Part shown: in pieces, positions 29,983-40,330 of the stretch
Numbering within the stretch: the first letter of the stretch is position 1
How the letters are laid out: every line of letters begins with the position of its first letter
Assembly: GCF_000143415.4 (NCBI RefSeq)
Contig: NW_003314304.1
Coordinates: 1,354,841 to 1,418,840 of the forward strand
DNA length: 64,000 nucleotides
Direction of reading: 5' to 3'
DNA from: Selaginella moellendorffii
Taxonomy: Eukaryota; Streptophyta; Lycopodiopsida; Selaginellales; Selaginellaceae
Made by a program: the position numbers and the translations under genes
Notes under the pieces: generated by a model
The model's database searches: none
Seen by the model: only the letters and a program-made list of their open reading frames with translations
What the model was told of the DNA's origin: nothing

Positions 29983-30855
29983 CATCTTATTGTGATAAGA
30001 AGTTTTCATGAATATACTTTAATTTGTGTAAGAATTAAATTTAACAATAATTTCTTCTAAATAGTCTATAAAATTATAGGAATATGCTAGATATATAGGT
30101 GGAAATTAAAAGATGTTTAATAAAAATCCCTTTACCCAAAACTAGCAAAGATAAGAGTTTACAAAAAATTATTTTTTACAAATATATTTCTAAAAAATAT
30201 TCAGAAGGCTATCTAAATAAAAATATATAAAAATAATTTGCTGCACTTGTAACAGCACTTGGTTTGCTTTATTTTAAAGCAATAGCATACATACATGAGA
30301 TTTCTAAGCAATAGCACATTGTAGACGACATGGACGATCGTTCTGGTGAGAGTGATTGTGAAGGGCAGTCATTACTAGTGTGAGCACCATGCAAAATGCT
30401 TTGGTGGATCTTAGCTTGAAATTCTGGCTAGTTCGAAAGCTTTGAGTGACTAAAAAACTAAGTGAGCACAAGATAATTTCCAAGGGAGCCCATGACAAAT
30501 TTACATGCTTTAGAAGAAGATTTCAAAATTCTGTTTCTTGAGCTTACATTTGAGCAACATTTGGAAAGTATGATACAAAATAAAAATTGAAAAATTATTA
30601 GAGCAAAATAATTTCATACCTCTTTGATATCTTTGTCTGTAAAAGAATTTTCTCATCTCAAAACTAGGCTCTATCATGGAGGAAAAAATCACTTTAAGTT
30701 AAGAAATATCCTCTCTTCCAGTGCTATGCATTTGATAATTTTGCCACTCAAGCTGTATTATCACTCGTCAAAGTTCTCCATTTTAATCAACAGTTTTCAT
30801 CTTTTTTCTTCCTTTAATTACTCTTATATATCGCGCATCAGACCTGTGTCATCCC
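29983..30855. other. Spacer between type 1 and type 2 genes, unit B
   Basis: AT-rich 3' flank, then the inverted block (30,327-30,710), then sequence shared with unit A. No gene seen. Confidence 0.5.
30327..30710 (-). repeat. Inverted ~385-bp block of unit B
   Basis: Reverse complement of 17,990-18,383 between conserved flanks. The frame at 18,010-18,279 of unit A appears here on the minus strand (30,510-30,692). Confidence 0.9.
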
Positions 30856-30978
30856 CTTCGGGTCCACAGCGAACTCCTGTATCAAGCTCTCCCTATATAC
30901 TTGAAAGCGCCGATAAACCATTGTGCTGGAACGATGGTCACCAACCTATCGCAGAACTTTGAGCAGCAGACGAAGCTT
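30856..30978 (-). pseudogene. mTERF gene fragment, antisense, unit B
   Basis: Same fragment as at 18,544-18,667. The following nine bases of unit A (ACTACCCAG region) are missing here. Confidence 0.78.
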
Positions 30979-31165
30979 TCGCGGATGCGATCATGGAGAA
31001 GTTTCTTGCGGATTTCAGAGATCTCTGAAGAGTACTACCTGTCCGAGGACCATACTTGCTAAATCCTCTCTCTTTAGCCTCCAACTTAGGGTTTTTAGGG
31101 CAGCGCTTCTGGGTAGATAGTCGGGATGGCGCTTCAAGGGCGATGGATGCTTCCGTGATGCTGTG

Positions 31166-32620
31166 ATGCTGACCCTACATCAGCTCTTTCAAACAAGAGT
31201 TCCAAGGGTTGTGTACAGGCCTGGAAGAGATCTCCCCACAGACAAGGTCACAGATTCAGTCTACAAGCGAGATCCAGCTTCTGGATATCATATATGGGAC
31301 TCATTCCTAGACGAGGCAAGGGCATTTTGTGGCAATTCGGTGGACTCTCTCCCGGTGTTTGACCACCCTTTCCCTGTGGGACTCGGAGAGATCTCCTGTG
31401 AAGAAGGTGTGCGACACAACATCTATGCGTTCTTCACACGGACGCTGGTGGAGATGAACAGAGAGAGGCGCCGACGCGATCCAACAACGCCCGTGATCTT
31501 GTTCGCTGATGGATCGGCCGCAGTCATGATCGGGCATCCGGATGAATTCTTCGCGTGCATCGAAGTGAAGAAGGAGGGTGTTTTGCCAAGCACTCTACGT
31601 GGTCAAGAATTCGCTCGGCTTGCTCAACAGGAGCCACGACAGCATCGGAAAATGCTAAATCAAGTGAACGGTTATCTATGGCATAATCGCACCATGCATT
31701 GTGGGTATGGTGCGATCACCAATTGTAGTGCTTGGTGGTTTATAAAAGTGACTCCAACCAGTGCCCTCTATGTTTCGGATCCTGTTACGTGTGATGCTGT
31801 GCCTGGAGCAAATAACATCAGCTTGCACCAAGCTTTGTGGTTTTACCATGAACTCATGTGCCAGAACACTCTCCCTCAAGATCCTCCTCCTCCAAGTGAC
31901 AGTGGTGGAAGCAGTGGAGGTGAATCCTCTAGGGGCAAGAGAAGATGGGATCCTCCTGTTTACTCTATTATCCCACGACAAAAAAGCATGTGCATTGGAG
32001 GATCTAGTGCTGGGGGAAGTGCTAGAGTGGCTAATAGGTTTTTGATGAAGAAGCTATATAGCTTATGTGAAGCTCTAGGAATATCTTCAAATCTTGTGAA
32101 GGGGTATTTCCAAATACTTGAAGCTCATGAGCATAAGGTGCTACAGTTGATTGAAGCTGAAAGGGAGCAACATGTTTTCAGAGGGAAACTCAAGGGAGAT
32201 GACGTTGTTATCAAATGGTCTGATACCACAAAGTTTGAGGACAGAGTTACTAAGTACATTCGTGAGCTACATTCATATGCATTACTTCGAGATTTGCAAG
32301 GGATATGCATTCCACGATTATGGGGAGCTGGATTTATAGCTGAAGGTTTAAACTTCTTTCTAGCTATGCAAGACAGTGGTGGAATCTCGATTGATAGGGA
32401 ACCACATCTTCAAACCCGAGAAAAGTTTGAGGAGGCTTTGGTACGTCTGGATGCTATTCACGCGAGAGGTTTCATTCATGGAAAGATTCAGCCTGCAAGC
32501 ATATTAGTAACACGTGATGACGAGATTCGGTGGATTGCACTCTCTGAAGCTAGACCAGGAAATGCGCAAGAAATGGTCGAGGAGAGGGCTCAAATGCAAC
32601 GGTTGATTCCAAGATCATAG
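31166..32620 (+). CDS. PD-(D/E)XK nuclease-like / pseudokinase fusion protein, type 2, unit B (nuclease motif damaged)
   Basis: 484 aa from ATG 31,166; homologous to 18,865-20,343 but eight residues shorter. An in-frame 24-bp deletion removes FLHIGAGD directly after P125-D126, so the motif reads HPDEFFACIEVKK. In unit A the deleted stretch is bounded by CCGGA at both ends, consistent with slippage. E-x-K survives, but the central residue is Val instead of Ala. The strand normally joining the two metal-binding positions is lost, so nuclease activity is unlikely. The kinase-like half remains complete, with HGKIQPASIL. The protein may survive as a decoy or regulator, or be on its way to a pseudogene. 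Confidence 0.78.
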   Translation: MLTLHQLFQTRVPRVVYRPGRDLPTDKVTDSVYKRDPASGYHIWDSFLDEARAFCGNSVDSLPVFDHPFPVGLGEISCEEGVRHNIYAFFTRTLVEMNRERRRRDPTTPVILFADGSAAVMIGHPDEFFACIEVKKEGVLPSTLRGQEFARLAQQEPRQHRKMLNQVNGYLWHNRTMHCGYGAITNCSAWWFIKVTPTSALYVSDPVTCDAVPGANNISLHQALWFYHELMCQNTLPQDPPPPSDSGGSSGGESSRGKRRWDPPVYSIIPRQKSMCIGGSSAGGSARVANRFLMKKLYSLCEALGISSNLVKGYFQILEAHEHKVLQLIEAEREQHVFRGKLKGDDVVIKWSDTTKFEDRVTKYIRELHSYALLRDLQGICIPRLWGAGFIAEGLNFFLAMQDSGGISIDREPHLQTREKFEEALVRLDAIHARGFIHGKIQPASILVTRDDEIRWIALSEARPGNAQEMVEERAQMQRLIPRS

Positions 32621-32739
32621 ACAAATTGTTCTTTTCTCGTATTAAAACTGTTCATTCACCATCTTTTTTTTGTACTCCAGTTAAAATTGTTCCTTTCACC
32701 ATCTTTTCTTTGTATTCCAGTATCTTTGAAAAAATCTCA

Positions 32740-32870
32740 ACCTGCAATCACGCAGGCAATCAATCGTAACGCCTTGACTTTCATACAATCGTAACGCCTT
32801 GACTTTCATAGTATCGTAACGCCTCTCCGACAACGCCTCGTTACAATCGTAACGCCTCTCCCATAGTCGT
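32740..32870 (+). repeat. CAATCGTAACGCC tandem expansion
   Basis: ATCGTAACGCCT occurs four times here (starting near 32,763, 32,788, 32,813 and 32,846), with related spacers CTTTCATA and CTCTCC. Unit A has one copy at about 20,487. It is a local slippage expansion after duplication. Confidence 0.8.
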
Positions 32871-32999
32871 ACTAATGTCTGATCGTTCCTTGTTGGTGTC
32901 TCTTGAATCACGATTCATAGAGTTACTGGGTAGCTCTGATTCACATAGTGTTCATAGAGGATCATTACTTGTTCCCAAACGCATACCGCACGCTCATCC

Positions 33000-33466
33000 T
33001 CAGCGTCGTCTTTCGTAATACCCAAGTTTATCTCCTGAATGGGAGACACGGACGTCAAAGATAAGAAAGAACGCTCCCTGGCAAATTATTGTGTCAAAAA
33101 AGAGTATAAAATCAGGAAGACACGTCATATAATATAACACATCGTACACAGTGGCATCGATCTTTGTACGTAGTGCTCTTACACCTTCCAAGGTCCAAGT
33201 TTCGACAGCTGCTTCACCTCCCAGCTTGAGATGTCTCCTCTACTGCAAAGACACAAATTAAAAAGCTCGTGAAATTACAGTGATGGCACCTGGCATGTGA
33301 TGAGCTGCGAGTGTCTCTGATATTTGGTGAGATGCTTCTCGGCTAACATCACAGCTGTGCTTCGAAATGTACCAGCATCATCTACCAAATTGGCCTCTTC
33401 CAGCCTTTGGCGGATTCCATGGACCATAAACACAAGGTGTTCCTTTGCATTGAAGCTCAGAAAAGA
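33000..33466 (-). pseudogene. DDHD-type phospholipase fragment, unit B
   Basis: Copy of the fragment at 20,650-21,112, with VFMVHGI, LVDDAGTFRSTA and LEGVRALRTKIDATVYDVLY on the minus strand. The active-site serine region is absent. Confidence 0.7.
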
Positions 33467-35056
33467 TCAAAAAAGAAAACAAACCACTAGCCCCATCAAA
33501 TGGTAGGCATTTCCAAAGTAAGGATAAACCTTATCATTGTATGCTCTATGTTGTTAAGAGCTTCTATGCACATGTTCAAAGTCGGATGATGTCTTTGTTA
33601 TAAACTTGCCAGTTTTCAACCTTGCCTTTATTATTCATGTAGTTGTGGAATAGGACAGCCATCACAAGGTAAGTGCCATATTGTTGAGAGGTGTTGTTCT
33701 TCATGTCCTCCCACTTATGCTTTTAAGCTGGCATTGGTGACCCCAATGTTCATCAACTGTGCAGACTGTAGCAAAGAGGGGAGCTCCAAGGCACCATCTG
33801 TCAACTTTTTGATTAATGTATAATACCTCATCATGTTTTTTTTGCTTTTAATAATTCTCTGGGTTTTTCTTATTTGATTTAAATAAGTATCAACTTTGTC
33901 TATTAATTCCAACCATCTATTTGTAATCTCAGTCGCTACTGCCAATTTGGTGTAGGTATACGGTTTAATGCTTTATTAATCTCTTACTTAAGTTGTTAAG
34001 AATATAGAAGTGTTCATTGTCAGATATTCAGTCTCTAAATCTTGATGTTCGAATTAATAGAAGATGTTTTATGGAAACTATATTTTTTCCATATAGCACC
34101 AACCAAAACAAAATTCTTTTTCAAATAGTATTATCCCCATACTATGAATGATGTGCACCTAGATCTCACAATACTACATTTTTTTGTAGTCTTTCCCAAT
34201 AAAAGCAACGAACATTAATTGACTCAAATAATCTATTGCAATAAAGAAGATGGAGGAAAAAAATTGGAGGATTATTTTTATTTTTCTTTTGAACAGAAAA
34301 GCATCCCTCTTTATATTCAAGACACCAGAATTATTTGTTCTTCATCCATGACTTCATTATCTACTTCTAGCTCTTTTCAAAGAAATCTACTATACTTCTT
34401 TGTCTCGTGGCCTAACAAAAGTTTTGCTAGTATATGTGTGTATGAGAGCGAAAATAAAACTAAGGAAATTTTACTTATAAATCCTAAAATCAGAATTGTC
34501 AATCCCTTCTTATAGTAGATTTTATGTATCCTTCTCCACTGCAGTAGAACGTTATATACTCCTTAAAAAGTGAAGTTTCCTCTATGTCAGCCAGCTCAAA
34601 ACTGACTATGTTCTCCTATCATCAAATCCCTTTCACATATTTGAGGATGTGGCAATGTCACCAACTTGGAGTAGTTTGCATTAGAGAGCTGGTGATGCTT
34701 ATAATGATTTGTGTGTGTGGCTTCTAGCATTATTCATATTCTATTTCGGTTAGTGGTGTGAATGTAATTTGTTCTCCATTGTTGGAATAAAAATTTGGTA
34801 GTCCTTTAATCATTGCTTTTGGGATAGCAAATGACATTGGTGTTCTATTACACCTTGTAGATGAGAACATGCTTAGATTAATATATTGACAACATGGTCT
34901 GTGATCATTTTTTTAGTGATCGGAGCTAATTCATGATACCAATTCAGATTATATAGATTATGTTTAAGGCTTCAGGAAATACCAAGATACTTGCTGATCT
35001 CATAGAGATTATGTTTGCTGGAGTTAATTTCCAACATTCATGTCTTCTTCCATAAT
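33467..35056. other. Gene-free 3' part of unit B
   Basis: Shortened relative to unit A by several deletions. It includes the antisense 76-codon frame at 33,715-33,945 (NQIRKTQRIIKSKKNMMRYY), which has no recognised family. Confidence 0.4.
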
Positions 35057-35800
35057 ATCTGTTGAGACATGGCTATTATCTATATCTAAATTTGCTTGAA
35101 TTTACATCAAATGTCATTTTCCACATGTTTAACACTTCCATGTCAGCAAAGAGTTGAACAAATGGAATTGGTGCAAAAAGCTCATCACTATACCCAAGTG
35201 CTATAAGCTCAAGATACCAAGAAGACAAGGCTGCTGTCGACTCAACATTCCCCTCTGGTTCATTATTGTGTTCATTTTCACTCTGTATAGAGGAAAACAA
35301 TCTTGAATGGTCTAAACGGTGGGTTAAATCCTTGGGAATGTAGTGGGAAGGAGGACTTCCCTCCAGATTCACTCAAGCCATTCCGCTGTCATCCTAGAAG
35401 CGTGCCAGGCATGTTACCTAGCAGCACCATAGATTATAGGTGCCCATTCTTATAGTGGCACGGTAAAAGAAAACAATTTCCAGAGGCAAGGAATGCCAAC
35501 GATCTCAGTCGATGAATCCATTGCTTGCATAGCTCCCAATCTCGATCATTATCTTCATCAGCATTTACATTCGATCGCTGCTGGTGCCCTAATATCCTCC
35601 TCATCGACGAGTGGAGGCAGGCAATCAGGGTCCTGATCATCACTCCGCTTGGAGTTTACTAGTTCAATCAAAGTATATTCCAAATGCGTGGATCTTATAG
35701 AGATTCGAGCCCGGGATCGTGGAGTACCGTACGCTCCTGTACGGTTGAAAATCGAACCATGGCATGGCCCTAGCCTAGGGTTTACAGAAGAGAAGAAGTA
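35057..35800. other. Intergenic region upstream of RPB6, with antisense open frames
   Basis: Minus-strand frames at 35,076-35,372 (SSWYLELIALGYSDELFAPI) and 35,558-35,866 read like protein but match no family I know. They may be exons of an eroded gene. The RPB6 5' leader begins near 35,765 and includes CCTAGGGTTT, a typical plant leader motif. Confidence 0.4.
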
Positions 35801-36514
35801 ATGGCGGACGACGACTACAATGATTTCGATGGCGGCGGCGAGGAGTAAGTCGCCACATCTCTGCACTTCGATCGTCTAATGCTGTGTATTGCAGCTACGA
35901 TGAGCCTGTGGAGCCCGAGGTACGATTTATCCGCTCCATTTCAAGCAGCGGTTTGATTGATCTTCCAGGAAGAGGTCGAGGAGCAAGAAAACAATGAGGA
36001 GGCGCCGGAATTTGGCGGCGATGGGGAATTCCAAGAGGCGGAGAGCGAACAGGTCAGTGATAAGCCCAGGAAGACAACCAAGTATATGACCAAGTATGAG
36101 AGAGCTCGCGTTCTTGGGACACGGGCTTTGCAAATCAGGTGAGCGAGATCCTTCTCTCGCGTTTGGTCTGGCCAGCGAGAACTCAAGTTCCTTTCTTTTG
36201 CCTTTCGTGACAGTATGAACGCTCCAGTGATGGTGGAACTCGAGGGCGAGACAGATCCACTCGAGGTATAGAAACTCTGAAAAGGAATTTGTGTGGAGTG
36301 ATGGAGCTCTGGAATGTTCTTTGCAGATTGCTATGAAGGAGCTGCGTGAACGGAAGATCCCTTTTACGATTCGGCGGTACCTCCCTGATGGAAGGTATGT
36401 TAAGTGAGTGATCCTCTTCGCGCGTTTCTAAGAATTCTTGCTTCTAGCTACGAGGATTGGGGCGTAGACGAGCTGATTGTGGAGGATTCTTGGAAGAGAC
36501 AAGTTGGAAACTAG
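35801..36514 (+). CDS. RPB6: RNA polymerase I/II/III shared subunit RPB6 (RPABC2), 6 exons
   Basis: Exons 35,801-35,844, 35,895-35,919, 35,969-36,138, 36,214-36,265, 36,327-36,394 and 36,448-36,514 give 426 nt, 141 aa plus TAG. All introns are 49-75 bp with GT/AG ends. The acidic N-terminus ([15 protein letters not shown]) is typical, followed by the invariant core [38 protein letters not shown], and the end [20 protein letters not shown]. The product is a small subunit common to nuclear RNA polymerases I, II and III that helps anchor the clamp. Length equals other plant RPB6 proteins. It appears intact and lies just outside the segmental duplication. Confidence 0.97.
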
Positions 36515-36641
36515 TGAACAGAAAAAAAGCAAGTATCTCTTCTTGGTATATTCTTTGCATATGCCTTGAGAGTAATGAAACTAGCTAAAGAAGAATATTC
36601 ACTGGCGTTCTTCTAGCGGTATGGTTCTTTCGTTTGGCAGA

Positions 36642-36967
36642 ATGGAGGTGGTGAAGTTCCAGAAGCAGCTTGAGAGCCACCTGTGGCGGGTGAATTACTG
36701 CGACTACAAGCAGCTCAAGAAAGTTGTCAAGAGAATCAAAAACTAGATTCGAACCAGGAGCACAAGGTGTTCTGTTCAAATGTCTTCTCGGTTGACAAGA
36801 GCAAGCTCCAAAACTTGCTGCAAAATCCCAGTGCCATCCTGAGCAGCTGCTGCGAACAATCCATATCCTCAGAAACTTCCATGGTTTGTGATGACTGTAA
36901 AGACAACACAAAACGCTTCAATATCATTAGTGAGCGCTTCTTGGGGGAAGAGAGTTTGGACTGGTGA
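36642..36967 (+). pseudogene. SPX-domain gene fragment (PHO1-like)
   Basis: ATG 36,642 opens MEVVKFQKQLESHLWRVNYC then DYKQLKKVVKRIKN and a stop at 36,747. This is the first helix pair of an SPX domain, with the expected Pro-Glu-Trp segment shortened. A second frame continues with FSVDKSKLQNLLQNPSAI and SCCEQSISSETSM, as in the following SPX exon, so a frame break separates them. SPX domains bind inositol pyrophosphates and control phosphate homeostasis. This piece lacks the rest of the domain and any transporter part. It begins 127 bp after the RPB6 stop. Confidence 0.7.
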
Positions 36968-38603
36968 CAAGCTTCCACTCGTTCTCCTCGATTTTGTATT
37001 GGTAGAGATCACAATAAATGTAAGTCTAGCATAGCAAACACAAAGATCAAATCACCGTAGCAAAACTAATCACAAACCTTGTCACCATTGTAGTATTCAC
37101 CTCCATACACGATCAGCGCAGTGTCCTTGGGACAGGATTTACAGACACCTGAAATGCCAAAAAAGAAGAATTCTAGAGAATGTGAGCTTCCACAAAACTC
37201 TGTGAGCTTCCAGAGTGGAGACTTCAATCGAATTCCTAAGCACACAGCAATTGCATTGTGGTGAAGGAGCTGCTACATTCTTATTGACATGAATTTGCTC
37301 TTCTTTACTTCCTCTTTGCTTCCTCCTCATGTCAAAAGGAAAACAATTGAGAGTCTTTAGCGCAGAGACTGCTTACCAAGATCACATCGATATCATCCAG
37401 CATTTTTCTATCATGTCCCCAAAGGCAACCAAGTTGCAAATGAGTAGCTTTTGTTTGGTGGTCACATAGACAAGTGGTTGCACCTCAATGCCTGCTGTTG
37501 AAGCGAGGAAGTGAGAAAGAGCTCTTCTTGATTGTATGCAAGGTGGAAGATGACAATTCTGAAGTTTTTTGTTTCCTCCAAGCCTTTTAGGATAATCTTT
37601 GGACTCCACTGAGTCATTTACCTTTTAGACTTTGTTAATTTGATGACCTAGCTTCATGATGTGTTATCACATTTGAATACAACTTTTTGTATTCATGTCC
37701 TATTCATAATGAATAAAGTGTTATTTTGACATTTGATTATTTTTTATTCCAAATGGGCTACCTTTACCCCTTAGAACTATCTTTTCATATATAAGAATAC
37801 TAACTCATCTTTGAAGTACATCCCTAACTCTTTGGGTTATTTTAGTATTTTTTAATTACTAATTTAAAGACTTATGTCTTCATCCATATTTGATTTCCCA
37901 CAGTCATCAATTTTAATATCAAATTCATGAGCATCATCCTCAATTACATGAGGATAATTCTTTACTCCTTTATTGTCTAGGAGTCTTTATCCTTCTTATT
38001 ATCCTATTATAGTTATTTATTATAATTATATTAACTAGTTTACTAAATCAAATGCTTATATAGATCACATCTTCAATTCATTGAAGAAAAACCTTTTACC
38101 ATTCCTAAAATTCTAAAATCGTTTTCTTATTAGCCCCTTGCAATCCATCATATTGTTTACAAATTCATGTATAAACTAAAGTGAAGTGCCATGCCCTCTC
38201 AACATGTAACTCCTCAAGTATAACCCCACTCTTGAGACTTTTAGAATGTCAATATCAAATAATGATATACTTGATTGTCAATAGAAGTCAAGCTAAAGAA
38301 TATCTCTAATACCAAGTTATAAGTGATTCATTTTTCTATTCTACTTTAGTCACTTAACCACATCTTTGACTATATAAAGGAATCTCACTCACAACCTCTA
38401 TAAATTTTTATCTTGACTTACAGACTTATTAATCTTGAGAGGCGACTTCAAAGCCACATTGCCTTTGCACTTAGTCGAAATGCTTCACATATTCAATTCC
38501 ACTATAGACACCTAAGGATATCCCTAACCTACCAGCCTATTACATTAAGGTTATGTTTATTTGTTTTTGTTTTATTAGTAGTTCAAGACCACTTGAAGAT
38601 TAA
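36968..38603. other. Gene-free AT-rich stretch
   Basis: Nothing coding is recognised. There are a few short open frames without domain features. Confidence 0.5.
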
Positions 38604-38608
38604 GCCAT

Positions 38609-38802
38609 TGTAAGCAACCAAAGAGAACAACTTAAGAGACGATCCATGGGGTTCAAATATAGAGGGAAAGGGCCCATGAAAAAGAGTGCACCCCCTTTTC
38701 CAATCGGTTAAGGGTCTTGGGATATTTAGAGTTAAGTGTCCTTGGGTTTGAATAGTACTGGGATAGATGACCTCTCGAGAAGTCTAAACTCAAGAGCTTA
38801 CA
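38609..38802 (+). mobile_element. Solo LTR of a Cassandra-type TRIM carrying 5S rRNA-like sequence
   Basis: 194 bp, beginning TGTAAGC and ending GCTTACA (7-bp terminal inverted repeats), flanked by a perfect 5-bp target duplication GCCAT (38,604-38,608 and 38,803-38,807). From about 38,714 it reads GTTAAG-GT-CTTGGG, then AATAGTACTGGGAT, then GATGACCTC...GAAGTC. These line up in order with the 3' half of plant 5S rRNA, which includes the pol III box A and box C. Cassandra elements are the known plant TRIMs with 5S promoter sequence in the LTR. Only one LTR remains, as expected after LTR-LTR recombination. Confidence 0.9.
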
Positions 38803-38819
38803 GCCATCTGTCCATAAGT

Positions 38820-40330
38820 GTTTGTCCATTACCACACTTTAGCATCCTTAAGATGCCCCAATACATAATGAACACTATTCCCTAATATCTCTCATTCAAT
38901 CCCCACTAAGTCCTTTTTTGTCCACAACAATGCTTGCCAACACCCCTATTGAGTTAGGGCTTAAAAGCCCAACCATTAAGTCCTATTAACTTTTGGGACT
39001 TCCTCATCTTGTGACTATACTCTTGGTCACGAAGAAAAAGGACCATTCCTTATCCTTTCTGGGACGTTAGGATGATATTTCGAAACATTGCAACCAATGT
39101 GAGCCTTGTGGGTACTCCCTCCATATTCTACATATAGGTGCCCCAACCATGTGATTAGAGTGAATTTTAATGAGCCATACTAAGTATCCAAGTAGGTAAT
39201 GCCACCCATATTTAAATTGGGAGTATCGACCATTTGATTTTTTAAAGGAGCTAGAGCCAACTTTTAAACACTTCACTAAGTTACCCCATTTATCCACTTG
39301 TGTTCACTCTAGCCTTAAACTCCTCAATGGTTATGTCATCACCCACTACCTGGGTGTAGCCTTCTTTGGTCACACTAGTTTTAGTTCCACTAGAGTCTAA
39401 GCCCTATACTCTCCAGGCTTTTATGACCTATATTAGTATTCAAACTCGGTCTTGGTTTTGGACTCAAATTCAATCTTGATCTCAATCTTGGTCTTGGATC
39501 TAATCTTGGACTCAGTCTCAACCTCTATTTTGAACTCGGGCTTGGGCTCCATCTTGGACTCAACCTTAGCCTCCATCTCAGTCTTAGACTTAATCTTGAT
39601 CTCGGTCTTGAACTCCATCTCAGACCTAGTCTTGGTCACTATTTGGGACTTGGTCTCAGGCTCCATCTCAAACTTGGCCTCGGCCTCCATCTCCAACTTA
39701 GTCTTGGCCTCCATCTTGAACACGATCTCAGACTTGTTCTTGGACTTAGTTTCGAACTCAATCTCGAATTTGGTTTTGGATTTAGTCTTGGACTTGATCT
39801 TGGACTTAGCTTTGGACTTGGTCTCGGACTCGGTCTAAGACTTGATCTTAGACTTGGTTTAGGATTTAGTCTCGGATTTGATCTTGGACTCAATTCTAAC
39901 ACTTCCATGTGTCACAACATTTGCCATGTGTTAATCCTTTTTGTGTCTCTTTCTAGAGACTCATTTATTGATCATTTCATACTTTTTCCTCAAGCATTTT
40001 TTGGGAGTTCCACTCCCGCCCTCAACTTTCTATATTAGAGCTTTTGGTTTAATTGTGTTATACTCATTGGACTTCTATTCGGCCACTATCATGTGGCCTA
40101 AGTTCAACTCCACTTTAGGGCTTAGGGATTTGTGTCTTACATATGGAGTGATATTAAAATAATTCTAGAGTTTCCAGCATCCTAATGCTAAGATTAGTAC
40201 ACAAAATAGAGCCAAATAAAGTTTGGCATTATTTCAATATATCAGTGAGTATATGCAAGGATATGAGTACTCTACCAGCTAGGATGGTATGGAGTTTGGG
40301 CTTAAATTGAAGCAAGATGTAAAACAAAGA
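38820..40330 (-). repeat. Dispersed ~1.5-kb repeat family, minus-strand copy with minisatellite
   Basis: Reverse-complement relationship to 55,030-55,900 and 62,040-62,790. Shared blocks include CTTTAGCATCCTTAAGATG, GTGCCCCAACCATGTG, GGTAATGCCACCCA and the end CTCCACTTTAGGGCTTAGGG. It has no coding capacity. Identity is unknown, most likely a non-autonomous transposon. Confidence 0.7.
39420..39905. repeat. Hexamer-based minisatellite (CTTGGT / CTCGGA type)
   Basis: About 480 bp built of degenerate 6-bp units such as CTTGGA, CTCGGT and CTCAGA, so several frames on both strands are open. The predicted peptides are artefacts: (K/E)-T-(K/E)-S-E-M-E on one strand, L-D-L-V-L-D on the other. A reverse-complement version lies at 62,040-62,210. 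Confidence 0.85.

Larger units (their letters stand above)
23112..35056 (+). repeat. Segmental duplication, unit B (about 8.6 kb plus inserted retrotransposon)
   Basis: Second head-to-tail copy of the block at 14,231-23,111. Unit B differs by a 132-bp insertion at the end of the lectin, a 3,334-bp LTR element, an inverted ~390-bp block, an eight-residue deletion in the second fusion gene, a small expansion of a CAATCGTAACGCC repeat at 32,750-32,860, and scattered indels in the gene-free 3' part. Confidence 0.95.

Noticed and set aside
39433-40038. Four overlapping frames in the hexamer tract
   Set aside because: Simple-sequence artefacts; no unique sequence inside.
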